This document shows positions 45,318 through 55,031 of a stretch of DNA of 64,000 nucleotides, one piece after another (the stretch's first letter is position 1; every line of letters starts with the position of its first letter). This DNA is from Taishania sp045629585 (lineage in GTDB: Bacteria; Bacteroidota; Bacteroidia; Flavobacteriales_D; Crocinitomicaceae), in NCBI GenBank assembly GCA_045629585.1, contig JAZQRM010000062.1, forward strand, positions 1 to 64,000. Reading direction: 5' to 3'. The position numbers and the translations under genes are program-made. The notes below the pieces were generated by a model that saw only the letters and a list, made by a program, of their open reading frames with translations, was not told the DNA's origin and searched no databases.

Positions 45318-45842
45318 ATGTTAATGCCCTTTAACCTTGAGAAATGGATTAATGATAATCGTGATCTATTAAAACCACCTGTTAACAACAAAAACTTATA
45401 TCATCAAGCAGGTGATTTTATCGTAATGATTGTTGGTGGACCAAATTCTAGAAAAGATTATCATTTCAATGAATCTGAAGAATTATTTTATCAATTAGAA
45501 GGTGACATACAAGTTAAAGTTCAAATAGACGGTAAAGCAGTTACAATAGACATCAAAGAAGGAGAGTTATTTCTTTTACCCTCTAAAATACCCCATAATC
45601 CAATCCGTCCAGCTGGCTCCGTAGGATTAGTTATCGAACGAGTAAGACGAGATACAGATATGCAAGATGGACTGATGTGGTTTTGTGAGTCCTGTAATAC
45701 CCCCTTACACCAATATCGCTTTCCATTAGAAAATATTGAAAAAGACTTTCTTCCTCGTTTTAAAGAATTTTACACGAGTGAAGAGCTGAGAACTTGTAAA
45801 AATTGTGGTCATATTATGCAAGCGGACGAACGTTATATCTAA
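45318..45842 (+). CDS. nbaC: 3-Hydroxyanthranilate 3,4-dioxygenase
   Basis: This enzyme opens the ring of 3-hydroxyanthranilate to the semialdehyde that yields quinolinate for NAD synthesis or is further degraded. The 174-residue cupin shows the Fe2+ ligands in DYHFNESEELFYQLEGD (His, Glu) and IPHNP (His). It also has the bacterial C-terminal rubredoxin-like pair CESC and CKNC. A second Met two codons in is an equally good start. Other kynurenine-pathway genes are not in the window; the SDR is divergent and need not be related. The end overlaps the convergent T9SS gene by 4 bp. Confidence 0.93.
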   Translation: MLMPFNLEKWINDNRDLLKPPVNNKNLYHQAGDFIVMIVGGPNSRKDYHFNESEELFYQLEGDIQVKVQIDGKAVTIDIKEGELFLLPSKIPHNPIRPAGSVGLVIERVRRDTDMQDGLMWFCESCNTPLHQYRFPLENIEKDFLPRFKEFYTSEELRTCKNCGHIMQADERYI

Positions 45843-48800
45843 CGCAAAACATTAATATGTCCAACTGCAGTATTTTCATTTCCTCTAAGATCAACATATT
45901 TTAATTTCCAGGTGTAAGTTCCGTCCGGGCAATTTACACCTTTATAAGTACCATCCCATCCATCATTAACATTTTGGGAGTTAAAAATCAACTCACCCCA
46001 ACGGTTAAAAATATTTATCTCCATAGAGGAGATATTGTTAGCCACCACCCTAAACCAATCATTTACTCCTGTTCCATCAGGTGTAAAAGTGTTTGGTATA
46101 TATACTAAAGGAGTAAACAACACCTGAATTATATCCCGTGCTACACAGTTATTGGAATCTATAAATGTAACGGTGTAAACCATTTCCTTTTCTGGAATTG
46201 CATAAGTAGAAGGACAATCAACGCAACCTAGATATTCCGTTGGAGACCAACTTATCATCCCAGGACCATTAGCTATTGCTATAAGTACAACAGAATCTCC
46301 TTGTATAACATGAAGATCCGTTCCAGCATGCACAAATGGTTGCGGATATAGATTTACTAGTACTGAATCAATTGCAACACAACCATGCATATCTGTACCA
46401 TAGACAAAGAACAAAGTACTTACATTCGGATTAGCAATGACACTCGAAGCGTTATAGGTATTTAATCTATCGCGAGGTTCCCATCTATAACTCATGGCTC
46501 CTTCCGCCCAAATAGCAGTACTTTCTCCAGGGCAGATGATCGTATCACCGTATGCTTTTACATATGGATTAATTACATCCACAAACAAAGTCCTAAAAAC
46601 AGTTCCACAAATATTGGTAAAAGCAACTTGAATTAATTGGTCCTCCTTACCTCTGAAGATAACTGTTGCAAGAGAATCTAGATTTAATTGATTACTAGGG
46701 CTCCATAGATAACTAGTTGCTCCTTGTGCCGAAATAGTGATAGGTACATTTTCACAAACAACAATTGAGTCCGGAAGAACAGGAATTGGCAAGTAAACAA
46801 TCTGAACCTTAACACTATCTTTCATCTCACAGCTCAAATACTCTAATAACACGTAAAAATAAACATCTTGATTAGGCTCAACACTTATTCTTTGAATATC
46901 GATAGAAGGAGTAAAACCATTTTCCATCCATATGGCATTGACCTCATCAGAAACCCACAAATTAGCAGTAGCTCCAAGGCAAATGGTGGTGTCCGGAGAA
47001 ATTGAATAATTCGGAATTGGGAAAAAGCGTACAAAAACGGAATCAACATTTTCGCACCCATGCAAATCTGTTCCACTCACGTAATAAAACTGTTCAACTC
47101 GCGGATTCACTCTTGCACGATTATTTTCTAAAGTCGTTAAGGTACTATGATTTCTCCACTGAATATTGTCCATTCCTAATGGATTTAAAACAATCGCATC
47201 TCCCTTACAAATAACAGTATCTTGCACTAAAATAATTTCAGGCAATGGTCTAACTTCCACCCATATACTATCTCTAGTTGTAAAACAATCGTTACTTACA
47301 TCTACATAATAATACATAGATCTTGTAGGACTCACCCTCACTGTCCTTGTATCAGTAGCACTAATATTAACATCAGGGAACCATCTATATGTTACACCTC
47401 CCGAAGCTGTTATTTCGATTTCATCATTCGTACAAATCGTCACATTGTTAATTAGTTCCACGGTAGGAGGATTAACAACAGTTACGACAACCGAATCAAC
47501 AATTGAACAACCTTCGTTAAAATCCATATTGACATAGTATACAGTTGTTTCCGTAGGTCTAGCAATCGGGTTGGAAATATTAGGGTTACTTAATCCTGTT
47601 GCTGGGTACCAAGTATAACTCGTTCCTCCAGAAACATTCAACTGATAGGTACTCCCATAACACATTTCACTATCGGGACTTAATGAATAAGGCATTCCTA
47701 GCTGAAATTTAAAAACGGCCATATTACAATTCGGACTAGGATTTCTTGTTGAGAAAGATCCTGGGGTAGTTGTAAATCCATTATCCATTCCCCCACAGGC
47801 CGCACAAACAGCATGATAAACAGCTCCTGATTTATCAAAACGACTGGTCCCCCCATCCACATGATTTGAACTACTCGCTGTCCCCCCCATAAAAGTCCCA
47901 TAAACCAACGAATTCGCATCTTGACTTAAAATTCCTAAGTAAAAGTTTGAACCATTAGTAATGGATTGAAAGGCATCAGGAGTAACAGGGAAGTTATTGG
48001 TTGTACTTTGCGTGGCTAAAGAGGATAAATTAACTTGCCCTCCCCAACCAGAATAAAAGATATCATAACAATCCGAAATTAAAAAAGCAGTTGGTGAAAT
48101 TTGAGGAGCTCCATTAACTCCGCCTAGACGTGTGGACCAAAGTAAATTAAAGCTAGGATTATATTTTTGAATAAACTGCCCTCCACCTGGATTACTATAC
48201 TTACCTGGCGTAATCGGTATTGCCCCTGCGGATTGTCCGAATACATAAACCATATTATCCACATCCGTTTGAACGAAATAGACTTGGTCGTAGGCATTTG
48301 TCCCAATATAAACTCCTCTTATAAATCTTCCGTCAACGGCACTTAACTCCGTCAAAAATCCATCAGCTCCACCACTTACAGTATTTATCATTCCTGGGAA
48401 ATCATTAGAAATTGTCCCACCTGCTACATACAATTTCCCGTCATTTGAAAGAATCAATGAATTCGCACAATCCACACCGCTCCCACCTAAGCGACGCGAC
48501 CAAATTAGATTTGACAAATTACTATTCATTTTAAAGACAATTGCATCTTGGGCTCCAAGTTGTGCACCTCCTGTTGTAATTGGAAAATCAGATGAACGCG
48601 AATTACTGGCTACGTAAACATTATTCTCTCCATCAATAATAATATCACCTCTAAAACCATCTCCATAATTATATTGCAAACCACCTACATTAAAACCCTC
48701 ATTTTGGCTACCCCCAATAAATGTAGATGCTAATAAACTTCGTCCATCGACAGCTAGTTTTAACACAAATAAATCGGTCCCATTAAACAATAATCCACTT

Positions 48801-49900
48801 GCTGCTTCGGAAGTTCCAGCGCCAAAACTAGTATCATAGGATCCATTTGTAACTGGGAAGTTACCTGAAGATGTAATACCTAAAATATAAATATCACCAG
48901 TTATTGTACTCACGATACTTTGTGGCAATTCATTTCTACTCCCACCTATGTATGTTGAAAACAGTAATTGATTTCCTGTTCCTGAATATTTGGAAATCCC
49001 GATGTCAAATCCACCTGACACTGATTGAGCCTCCCCTCCATTGTAAGAATTATCAAAAGTACCTGTGGTCACTGGATATCCAACACCAAACACAATTCCG
49101 CCACCAATTAACTCTCCGTTAGGTCCTGGTGCGGCTGTCATACCCCAATTGTCGGCTGTTGAACCTGTAAAAGACGAAAACGTTAAACTTGGATCTATTA
49201 ACAACGTTTTACTTGTATCGTATCCATCTGGAAAATAAAAAGATAATATGCCTTTTTTCAACTTAAACTCAACCTTTATTTCCTTTCTTCCATTTTCACT
49301 TAACTCAAAAGCTTTAGGTTTAGACTCGCGAACTTCACCAAGCGACGTTTTAACAATTAAATCACCATTCTTATCAATAAGAACCTGATCAGCACCTTTA
49401 AAACTTCTCTTTATAAGATCTGGATTGGCTGATGGCGCAAGAAGAAATTGATATTCCAATTGGCGATTACTTGTACTTAAAATGTAATCAATCCCTTCAT
49501 AATAATTTTGATAAACTACTTGTTGGAAACTGAAAACATTTGATTTCCAACCGGTCGGATTACTCCCTAGAAAATAATTATTGTAATGCTGTGATGGCAT
49601 TGTTTCCTGCCGAATAGAATTTTCATTTACACCTAAGAACTTTGAACAAACAGCGTGATATTTAATTTGACCATTGTTATGCTCGTGGCTAGAAACTTCG
49701 TGATGGTCATGCCCGGCATCATGAAAAACGTAAGTCAATCCGTCATTTTCAACAAATACAGCTCCAGCATTGGCTTTAACTTCATATTGGATTCGATTAT
49801 CCCATTGTCCTTTGTTCGGATTTAGCCACAACGCATCCTCTTGCCCATATGAAAAGGACAAAGCTAAGAGCCAATAAAACAATACAAGTGAATAACGCAT
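45839..49900 (-). CDS. Large T9SS type B protein with beta-propeller-like repeats
   Basis: The 1353-residue exported protein has a signal peptide (about 1-19, SFSYG) and an N-terminal domain with NPNKGQWDNRIQYEV. Several SBBP-like repeats follow (LLFSTYIGGSRNE, LLASTFIGGSQNE, VYGTFMGGT; about 240-650). At least six Ig/PKD-like domains of the YTWYPATGLSNPNISNP type come next (about 690-1240). It ends with a CHU-type T9SS type B domain (YIPNTFTPDGTGVND to GHINVLR). It is the longest gene here. It is divergent from the purF-like gene. A gliding, adhesion or matrix role is inferred from the family only. Confidence 0.88.
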   Translation of the reverse strand: MRYSLVLFYWLLALSFSYGQEDALWLNPNKGQWDNRIQYEVKANAGAVFVENDGLTYVFHDAGHDHHEVSSHEHNNGQIKYHAVCSKFLGVNENSIRQETMPSQHYNNYFLGSNPTGWKSNVFSFQQVVYQNYYEGIDYILSTSNRQLEYQFLLAPSANPDLIKRSFKGADQVLIDKNGDLIVKTSLGEVRESKPKAFELSENGRKEIKVEFKLKKGILSFYFPDGYDTSKTLLIDPSLTFSSFTGSTADNWGMTAAPGPNGELIGGGIVFGVGYPVTTGTFDNSYNGGEAQSVSGGFDIGISKYSGTGNQLLFSTYIGGSRNELPQSIVSTITGDIYILGITSSGNFPVTNGSYDTSFGAGTSEAASGLLFNGTDLFVLKLAVDGRSLLASTFIGGSQNEGFNVGGLQYNYGDGFRGDIIIDGENNVYVASNSRSSDFPITTGGAQLGAQDAIVFKMNSNLSNLIWSRRLGGSGVDCANSLILSNDGKLYVAGGTISNDFPGMINTVSGGADGFLTELSAVDGRFIRGVYIGTNAYDQVYFVQTDVDNMVYVFGQSAGAIPITPGKYSNPGGGQFIQKYNPSFNLLWSTRLGGVNGAPQISPTAFLISDCYDIFYSGWGGQVNLSSLATQSTTNNFPVTPDAFQSITNGSNFYLGILSQDANSLVYGTFMGGTASSSNHVDGGTSRFDKSGAVYHAVCAACGGMDNGFTTTPGSFSTRNPSPNCNMAVFKFQLGMPYSLSPDSEMCYGSTYQLNVSGGTSYTWYPATGLSNPNISNPIARPTETTVYYVNMDFNEGCSIVDSVVVTVVNPPTVELINNVTICTNDEIEITASGGVTYRWFPDVNISATDTRTVRVSPTRSMYYYVDVSNDCFTTRDSIWVEVRPLPEIILVQDTVICKGDAIVLNPLGMDNIQWRNHSTLTTLENNRARVNPRVEQFYYVSGTDLHGCENVDSVFVRFFPIPNYSISPDTTICLGATANLWVSDEVNAIWMENGFTPSIDIQRISVEPNQDVYFYVLLEYLSCEMKDSVKVQIVYLPIPVLPDSIVVCENVPITISAQGATSYLWSPSNQLNLDSLATVIFRGKEDQLIQVAFTNICGTVFRTLFVDVINPYVKAYGDTIICPGESTAIWAEGAMSYRWEPRDRLNTYNASSVIANPNVSTLFFVYGTDMHGCVAIDSVLVNLYPQPFVHAGTDLHVIQGDSVVLIAIANGPGMISWSPTEYLGCVDCPSTYAIPEKEMVYTVTFIDSNNCVARDIIQVLFTPLVYIPNTFTPDGTGVNDWFRVVANNISSMEINIFNRWGELIFNSQNVNDGWDGTYKGVNCPDGTYTWKLKYVDLRGNENTAVGHINVLR

Positions 49901-50057
49901 CCATCTAAATTATAGAGCAATTTACTAAAAGTTTATACATTAAAAAAGTTAAACTACTTAAAGACGGTTGATGACTGAATAAGATGTCTATTTTGGAGAG
50001 TAATTAACTAAATGAAGAAAAAAATAGACGTTTACAAAATCGGTTAATTTAAAACTG

Positions 50058-50065
50058 TAAATTTG
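50058..50065 (+). promoter_or_regulatory. -7 element TAAATTTG before the PurF-like gene
   Basis: An exact TAnnTTTG match followed by C, about 22 bases before the ATG at 50088. No good -33 TTTG is seen at the usual spacing. Confidence 0.5.
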
Positions 50066-50087
50066 CACTTCCAATACTGAACAACTG

Positions 50088-51989
50088 ATGAGCGACGCGA
50101 TAAAACACGAATGTGGTATTGCTATGGTGAGGCTAAAAAAACCTCTTCAATACTATCTAGATAAATATGGGACCGCATTTTATGGTGTAAACAAAATGCA
50201 TCTGTTAATGGAGAAACAAATTAACAGAGGTCAAGACGGCGCGGGATTAGCTAATATTAAATTTGACATGAAACCTGGAGAACGCTATATCTCAAGATAT
50301 CGTTCGATAGACAGCAAACCTGTTCAAGATATATTTTCCCACGTCAACACTCGTTTCCAGGAAATCGCCAACATTAACCCAGAACTACTTAAAGACATCG
50401 ACTACTTAAAGAAAAACGCTGGTTTTACTGGGGAATTGTTTTTAGGTCATCTTCGTTATGGTACTTTCGGCCGAAATTCCATTGAAAACTGTCACCCTTT
50501 CTTAAGACAAAACAACTGGATTACAAGAAACTTAGTTGTTGCTGGTAATTTTAACTTAACCAATGTCGACGATTTATTTGATGTTCTTTTAGAAATTGGA
50601 CAACATCCTAAAGAAAAGTCAGATACAGTTACCGTTTTAGAAAAAATAGGACACTTTCTTGATGACGAAAATCAAACACTTTTTGATGATCTAAAGGCTG
50701 AAGGATTATCTAATCAAGAAATAACATTAAAAATCGCTGAAAAGATAGACATCGAACGTATCCTAAAACGTGCTTCACACGATTGGGATGGTGGTTATGC
50801 AATGGCCGGACTATTTGGCCACGGTGATGCCTTTGTACTTAGAGATCCCGCTGGAATTAGGCCTGCCTTTTGGTACGAAGATGATGAAGTTGTTGTAGTT
50901 GCTTCAGAACGTCCTGTTATACAAACGGCATTCAAATTAAAGAAGGAACAAATTCAAGAATTAGCACCTGGACATGCCTTAATCATAAAAAAATCGGGAA
51001 CAGTTGCAGAAGTACTAATCAATGAACCTACAGAAGAATTACAATGCTCTTTCGAACGCATCTATTTTTCTAGAGGAAATGATGCCTCTATTTATGAAGA
51101 ACGTAAAAATCTAGGTAAAAATGTAGTACCAAAAGTACTAGACGCAATCGATCACGATTTAGACAATAGCGTATTTACATTTATACCTAACACTGCCGAA
51201 ACATCTTTCTATGGGATGATCAAGGGATTGGAAGATTACTTGAACCAAAAGAAGATGGAACAAGTATTAGCACTAGGAAAAGTACCTTCCAAAGAGGAAT
51301 TAGAAAAAATACTATTTCAGCGAGCACGTATTGAAAAGATAGCCATAAAAGATGCTAAACTTCGTACATTCATCACACAGGATGATTCACGTGATGACAT
51401 CGTTGCGCATTCGTACGACATTACCTACGGATCTGTACAACGAAATGTGGATACATTAGTCGCAATCGATGACAGTATAGTTCGTGGAACAACATTAAAG
51501 CAATCCATTTTACGCATTTTGGATCGTTTAGATCCAGTTAAAATCGTAATTGTCTCGTCCGCACCACAAATTCGCTACCCTGATTGTTATGGAATAGACA
51601 TGGCAAAAATGGGAGAGTTTATAGCATTTGAGGCAGCTATTGCTTTATTGAAAGACAGAGGTCAGCAACAACTTATCGAAGAAGTATATCAAAAATGCTT
51701 AGCACAAGCCAATCTTCCTAAAGAACAAATTGTTAATCATGTAAAGGATATCTATGCTTCATTTACAGAAGAAGAGATATCTGACAAGATTGCACAACTT
51801 TTAACGCCAGAAGATTTAAAGGCTGACGTAAAAATTGTCTTCCAAGCAATAGATGGATTACACCAAGCCTGTCCTTCTCATAAAGGAGATTGGTACTTCA
51901 CAGGAAACTATCCTACACCAGGAGGAAACAAAGTCGTTAACAAAGCTTTCATCAACTGGGTCGAGGGTAAAAACGAGCGTGCGTATTAA
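50088..51989 (+). CDS. purF: Long-form amidophosphoribosyltransferase (PurF-like)
   Basis: The protein would transfer glutamine-derived ammonia to PRPP, the first step of purine synthesis. The 633 residues comprise an N-terminal class II glutaminase (KHECGIAMVRL, RGQDGAGLAN, YGTFG) and a C-terminal phosphoribosyltransferase domain with VAIDDSIVRGTTL and a SAPQIRYPDCYGIDM motif. The nucleophile Cys9 would need removal of the first eight residues. It is about 130-150 residues longer than typical PurF, a form I recall from Bacteroidota, sometimes alongside a second standard PurF. It is monocistronic and divergent from the giant T9SS gene. Confidence 0.87.
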   Translation: MSDAIKHECGIAMVRLKKPLQYYLDKYGTAFYGVNKMHLLMEKQINRGQDGAGLANIKFDMKPGERYISRYRSIDSKPVQDIFSHVNTRFQEIANINPELLKDIDYLKKNAGFTGELFLGHLRYGTFGRNSIENCHPFLRQNNWITRNLVVAGNFNLTNVDDLFDVLLEIGQHPKEKSDTVTVLEKIGHFLDDENQTLFDDLKAEGLSNQEITLKIAEKIDIERILKRASHDWDGGYAMAGLFGHGDAFVLRDPAGIRPAFWYEDDEVVVVASERPVIQTAFKLKKEQIQELAPGHALIIKKSGTVAEVLINEPTEELQCSFERIYFSRGNDASIYEERKNLGKNVVPKVLDAIDHDLDNSVFTFIPNTAETSFYGMIKGLEDYLNQKKMEQVLALGKVPSKEELEKILFQRARIEKIAIKDAKLRTFITQDDSRDDIVAHSYDITYGSVQRNVDTLVAIDDSIVRGTTLKQSILRILDRLDPVKIVIVSSAPQIRYPDCYGIDMAKMGEFIAFEAAIALLKDRGQQQLIEEVYQKCLAQANLPKEQIVNHVKDIYASFTEEEISDKIAQLLTPEDLKADVKIVFQAIDGLHQACPSHKGDWYFTGNYPTPGGNKVVNKAFINWVEGKNERAY

Positions 51990-52038
51990 TTTCAAAATCT
52001 TAACAACCTTTTGAGTTGATAAAGCCAAAAGGAATGAT

Positions 52039-52046
52039 TAAATTTG
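52039..52046 (+). promoter_or_regulatory. -7 element of the superoxide dismutase gene
   Basis: TAAATTTG with TTGA 19 bases upstream (52016-52019). The leader is about 25 bases. Confidence 0.5.
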
Positions 52047-52072
52047 AGTATAACAATTAAAAATAAAGAGAC

Positions 52073-52675
52073 ATGGCATTCGAATTACCACAGTTGCCTT
52101 ATGCGTACGACGCATTAGAACCACATATTGATGCAAAGACAATGGAAATCCACCATACAAAGCATCACCAAGCTTATACAACTAATCTAAACGCTGCAAT
52201 CGCAGGGACAGAATTAGAAGGTAAGACAATTGAAGAAATCTTAAAAGTTGCAGCTGACAAACCAGCAGTTCGCAACAATGGAGGTGGATTCTATAACCAC
52301 AATTTATTTTGGACTATCATGGCTCCAAATGCAGGTGGTCAACCAACAGGTGAACTAGCAGAAGCTATTGACGCTAAATTTGGTTCATTTGAAGCATTCA
52401 AAGATGAGTTTGCTAAAGCGGCAGCTACACGTTTTGGATCAGGATGGGCTTGGTTATGTGTTAAAAATGGTGAGTTAGAAGTATGTTCTACAGCTAACCA
52501 AGATAATCCATTAATGGACGGAATTGGATGTGAAGGACAACCAATCTTAGGATTAGACGTTTGGGAACACGCTTATTACTTAAACTACCAAAACCGTCGC
52601 CCTGACTACATCAACGCATTTTTTAACGTTGTAAACTGGGAGAAAGTAGCCCAATTATATAACGCTGCAAAATAA
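52073..52675 (+). CDS. Fe/Mn superoxide dismutase
   Basis: The 200-residue enzyme dismutates superoxide. Metal ligands are His27 (MEIHHTKHH), His in NGGGFYNHNLFW, and Asp and His in LDVWEHAYYLNYQNRR. The active-site Tyr and Trp and the GSGWAWL motif are present. Sequence alone does not settle Fe versus Mn, so no symbol is given. The gene is monocistronic, with a promoter and a terminator. Confidence 0.96.
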   Translation: MAFELPQLPYAYDALEPHIDAKTMEIHHTKHHQAYTTNLNAAIAGTELEGKTIEEILKVAADKPAVRNNGGGFYNHNLFWTIMAPNAGGQPTGELAEAIDAKFGSFEAFKDEFAKAAATRFGSGWAWLCVKNGELEVCSTANQDNPLMDGIGCEGQPILGLDVWEHAYYLNYQNRRPDYINAFFNVVNWEKVAQLYNAAK

Positions 52676-52698
52676 TATTCTCTATTTAGAATAAACTA

Positions 52699-52724
52699 AA
52701 GCCATCCACTAGGGTGGCTTTTTT
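52699..52724 (+). terminator. Terminator of the superoxide dismutase gene
   Basis: The stem aagccatcc/gggtggctt (one G-U pair), loop acta, is followed by six T. Confidence 0.9.
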
Positions 52725-52732
52725 ATTTGGTC

Positions 52733-52765
52733 AAAAAAAATCCCAATCTAAAAGACTGGGATTTT
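52733..52765 (-). terminator. Terminator of the mrp-nfu operon
   Basis: On the minus strand aaaatcccagtc pairs with agattgggatttt around a T loop and is followed by a T-run. It lies back to back with the superoxide dismutase terminator. Confidence 0.85.
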
Positions 52766-52785
52766 AAAAATATAATAGCTGTTCT

Positions 52786-53049
52786 TTAAACAACAAATTC
52801 ATCTGCATTAATTGCAACAACGGCAACAATTTCTGGAGCCATTCTTTTCACTTGCTCTTCCAAGCCAGCTTTCAAAGTCATTGCAGACATTGAGCAACCA
52901 CTACAAGCTCCTAATAAACGCACTTGTGCAACGCCTTCATCAGTGATATCGACTAACTCCATATCTCCTCCATCTTCTTTTAAATACGGACGAAGTTGCT
53001 CTAATGCTTCGTTAATCTTTACTGTTAATGCTATCTTATCAAGTGCCAT
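52786..53049 (-). CDS. NifU-family (Nfu) Fe-S scaffold protein
   Basis: The 87-residue protein is a stand-alone NifU C-terminal domain with the cluster-binding GACSGCSMS (CxxC) motif, preceded by LRPYLKEDGGDMELVDI. It can carry a 4Fe-4S cluster to apo-proteins. It lies nine bases after the Mrp ATPase gene, so the two are likely an Fe-S maturation pair. Confidence 0.94.
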   Translation of the reverse strand: MALDKIALTVKINEALEQLRPYLKEDGGDMELVDITDEGVAQVRLLGACSGCSMSAMTLKAGLEEQVKRMAPEIVAVVAINADEFVV

Positions 53050-53058
53050 AGTACTTAT

Positions 53059-54126
53059 TTAATGTTTTTTATTTTTTGCAACTTCATTTACAAAATTACG
53101 AACTAATTCTTCATATGCTGCACTTGTTGGGGTATTTTCCTGAAATACTGCTGGTTTACCAATATCTCCTGCTTCACGAACACCTTGTACTAAAGGCAAT
53201 TGTCCTAACAAAGAAACATTCATTCCAGCAGCCAAGTTTTTAGCTCCATCACGCCCAAATATGAAGTATTTGTTATCTGGCAATTCTTCAGGAGTAAACC
53301 ATGCCATGTTTTCTACAACACCTAGAACAGGAACGTTGATAGAATCCAATTTAAACATATTTATCCCTTTTCTAGCATCAGCTAAAGCAACTTCATTAGG
53401 TGTCGACACGATAACAACTCCATCCAAAGGAACAGTTTGAACTAAAGATAAATGGATATCACCTGTTCCTGGAGGTAAATCGATTAACAAATAATCTAAT
53501 TCTCCCCAATACGCATCTGTAAACATTTGCGTTAACGCTTTAGCCGCCATCGGACCTCTCCAAATCACCGCATTATCTTGTTCTGTAAAAAATCCAATCG
53601 ATAAGATTGAAATTCCGTAAGCGATAACTGGACTTATTTTAGGTTGACCTTCTACATCTAACATAGTAGGTCTTTCCCCCACAACATCAAACATTGTTGG
53701 CATTGACGGACCGTAAATATCCGCATCAATAATCCCCACTTTATAACCAGCCTTTGCTAAACCTCCTGCTAAATTTGCGGTTACCGTAGATTTTCCAACT
53801 CCTCCCTTACCCGAAGCAATGGCAATTATATGCTTCACTTCTGGTAAAATTTTACGTTGAGCTTTCTTCGCTTCTTGCGGCATCGCTGCAACTTGGCACT
53901 CTACTTCTAAAGTTTCGCCAAATTCACGTTGCAAATTAAAGATAATCGCTTCTTGCAAACGCTTTCTAGCATGCATTGCAGGATTAGCAGCGTATACCTT
54001 AATTACTATTTTATTATCTTCTAATGTAAGTTGTTCAACCAAATTCGCACTTACAATATCTTGCTTCAGTTCCGGCTCCATGATGTTTCCAAGCACCAAC
54101 AAGACGTTCTCTCTATTCAATTCCAT
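53059..54126 (-). CDS. mrp: Mrp/NBP35 Fe-S carrier ATPase
   Basis: The 355-residue P-loop ATPase of the Mrp/ApbC family carries Fe-S clusters. An N-terminal DUF59-like domain (about 1-95, VLGNIMEPELKQDIV) is followed by the deviant Walker A SGKGGVGKSTVTANLA, IDADIYGPSMP and LLIDLPPGTGD. The usual C-terminal CxxC is not evident; the corresponding region reads VVENMAWFTPEE, as in many Bacteroidota Mrp proteins. I start at ATG 54126; a TTG two codons upstream is less likely. nfu follows. Confidence 0.93.
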   Translation of the reverse strand: MELNRENVLLVLGNIMEPELKQDIVSANLVEQLTLEDNKIVIKVYAANPAMHARKRLQEAIIFNLQREFGETLEVECQVAAMPQEAKKAQRKILPEVKHIIAIASGKGGVGKSTVTANLAGGLAKAGYKVGIIDADIYGPSMPTMFDVVGERPTMLDVEGQPKISPVIAYGISILSIGFFTEQDNAVIWRGPMAAKALTQMFTDAYWGELDYLLIDLPPGTGDIHLSLVQTVPLDGVVIVSTPNEVALADARKGINMFKLDSINVPVLGVVENMAWFTPEELPDNKYFIFGRDGAKNLAAGMNVSLLGQLPLVQGVREAGDIGKPAVFQENTPTSAAYEELVRNFVNEVAKNKKH

Positions 54127-54247
54127 ATTCAAAAATTCACCCTAAAATTACTTAAATTTTCAGTGGTAATGAAAGGGTTTAACGATGATTTCACGTTTAT
54201 TATAAAAGCAAGTGTAACCTTATCGCTAAAATCAAGTACAAAAAATG

Positions 54248-54255
54248 TATTTTTG
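54248..54255 (+). promoter_or_regulatory. -7 element before the cytochrome b-like gene
   Basis: TATTTTTG, an exact match, about 18 bases before the ATG at 54274. It supports that start rather than the longer frame upstream. Confidence 0.5.
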
Positions 54256-54273
54256 GATAAAACAAAATTTATT

Positions 54274-54711
54274 ATGAGCGGACTTATACATGCACATTCT
54301 GGGTTACGTTGGATCGTTTTGATTCTTTTGGTAGCCGCAATTTTCAACGCATTCAGCAAAAAATCGGCTGGTGAATACAAAGAAGGAGATCGTAAATTAA
54401 ACTTATTTGCGATGATTGCGTTTCACACTCAATTCTTAATTGGTTGGATTCTATATTTCACATCTAATAAAGTACAATTCTTTGATGGATGGATGAAGGA
54501 TTCAATGTACCGTTTTTACGGACTAGAGCACCCATTAATGATGACACTTGCTTTCATTTTAATAACTGTTGGACATTCAAAGTCTAAGAAAGCCAAAACA
54601 TCTAGAGAGAAATTTGGAGTTATTGCAACATTCTACACCATTGCATTGATTTTGATTTTAGCGGGTATTCCTTGGCCATTTAGAGCTGCACTAGGAGGAT
54701 CATGGTTCTAA
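54274..54711 (+). CDS. Four-helix cytochrome b-like membrane protein
   Basis: The 145-residue protein has four predicted transmembrane helices. Conserved-looking histidines lie in or near them (LIHAHSGLRW, AFHTQFLIGW, LEHPLMM, VGHS), suggesting haem b ligation. It resembles short Bacteroidota membrane proteins labelled cytochrome B. The start is ATG 54274; the frame is open 81 codons further upstream, but that part overlaps mrp antisense and is not membrane-like. The cytochrome c gene starts inside its last codons (10-bp overlap), which supports a redox pair. Confidence 0.72.
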   Translation: MSGLIHAHSGLRWIVLILLVAAIFNAFSKKSAGEYKEGDRKLNLFAMIAFHTQFLIGWILYFTSNKVQFFDGWMKDSMYRFYGLEHPLMMTLAFILITVGHSKSKKAKTSREKFGVIATFYTIALILILAGIPWPFRAALGGSWF

Positions 54712-55031
54712 GATATTTAACAATTTTAACATTAGGAATGGTAGTTGTTGGTTGTAATACATCAACCGACACTGCTATTTCTGACATTAACTACGTTCCA
54801 AATGGTGAACAATTATACAAACAAAATTGTATCGCCTGCCATGGAGCTGATGGCACATTAGGGAAAGCTGGGTCAAAAAACCTTCAGCAATCAACACTTT
54901 CTTATGATGAAGTTCACAAAATGATTGAAGTTGGTGGTGGAAATGGGATGCCTCGTTTCAAAGAAATATTGGGACGAAAAGGAGAAGTAGATGCAGTAGT
55001 TGAATATGTAATGCAAATGAGAGGACGATGA
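54702..55031 (+). CDS. c-type cytochrome lipoprotein
   Basis: The 109-residue protein has a type II signal with lipobox VVVGC (Cys18). A monohaem domain follows, with CIACH (His ligand) and GMPRF (Met ligand). It should be lipid-anchored on the periplasmic side and pass electrons, perhaps to or from the four-helix protein encoded just upstream with overlapping codons. The stop overlaps the hflX start (ATGA). Confidence 0.9.
   Translation: MVLRYLTILTLGMVVVGCNTSTDTAISDINYVPNGEQLYKQNCIACHGADGTLGKAGSKNLQQSTLSYDEVHKMIEVGGGNGMPRFKEILGRKGEVDAVVEYVMQMRGR

Noticed and set aside
54031..54273. N-terminal extension of the cytochrome b-like protein
   Set aside because: The sequence overlaps mrp antisense and is not membrane-like, and a -7 element sits at 54248 just before the chosen ATG.
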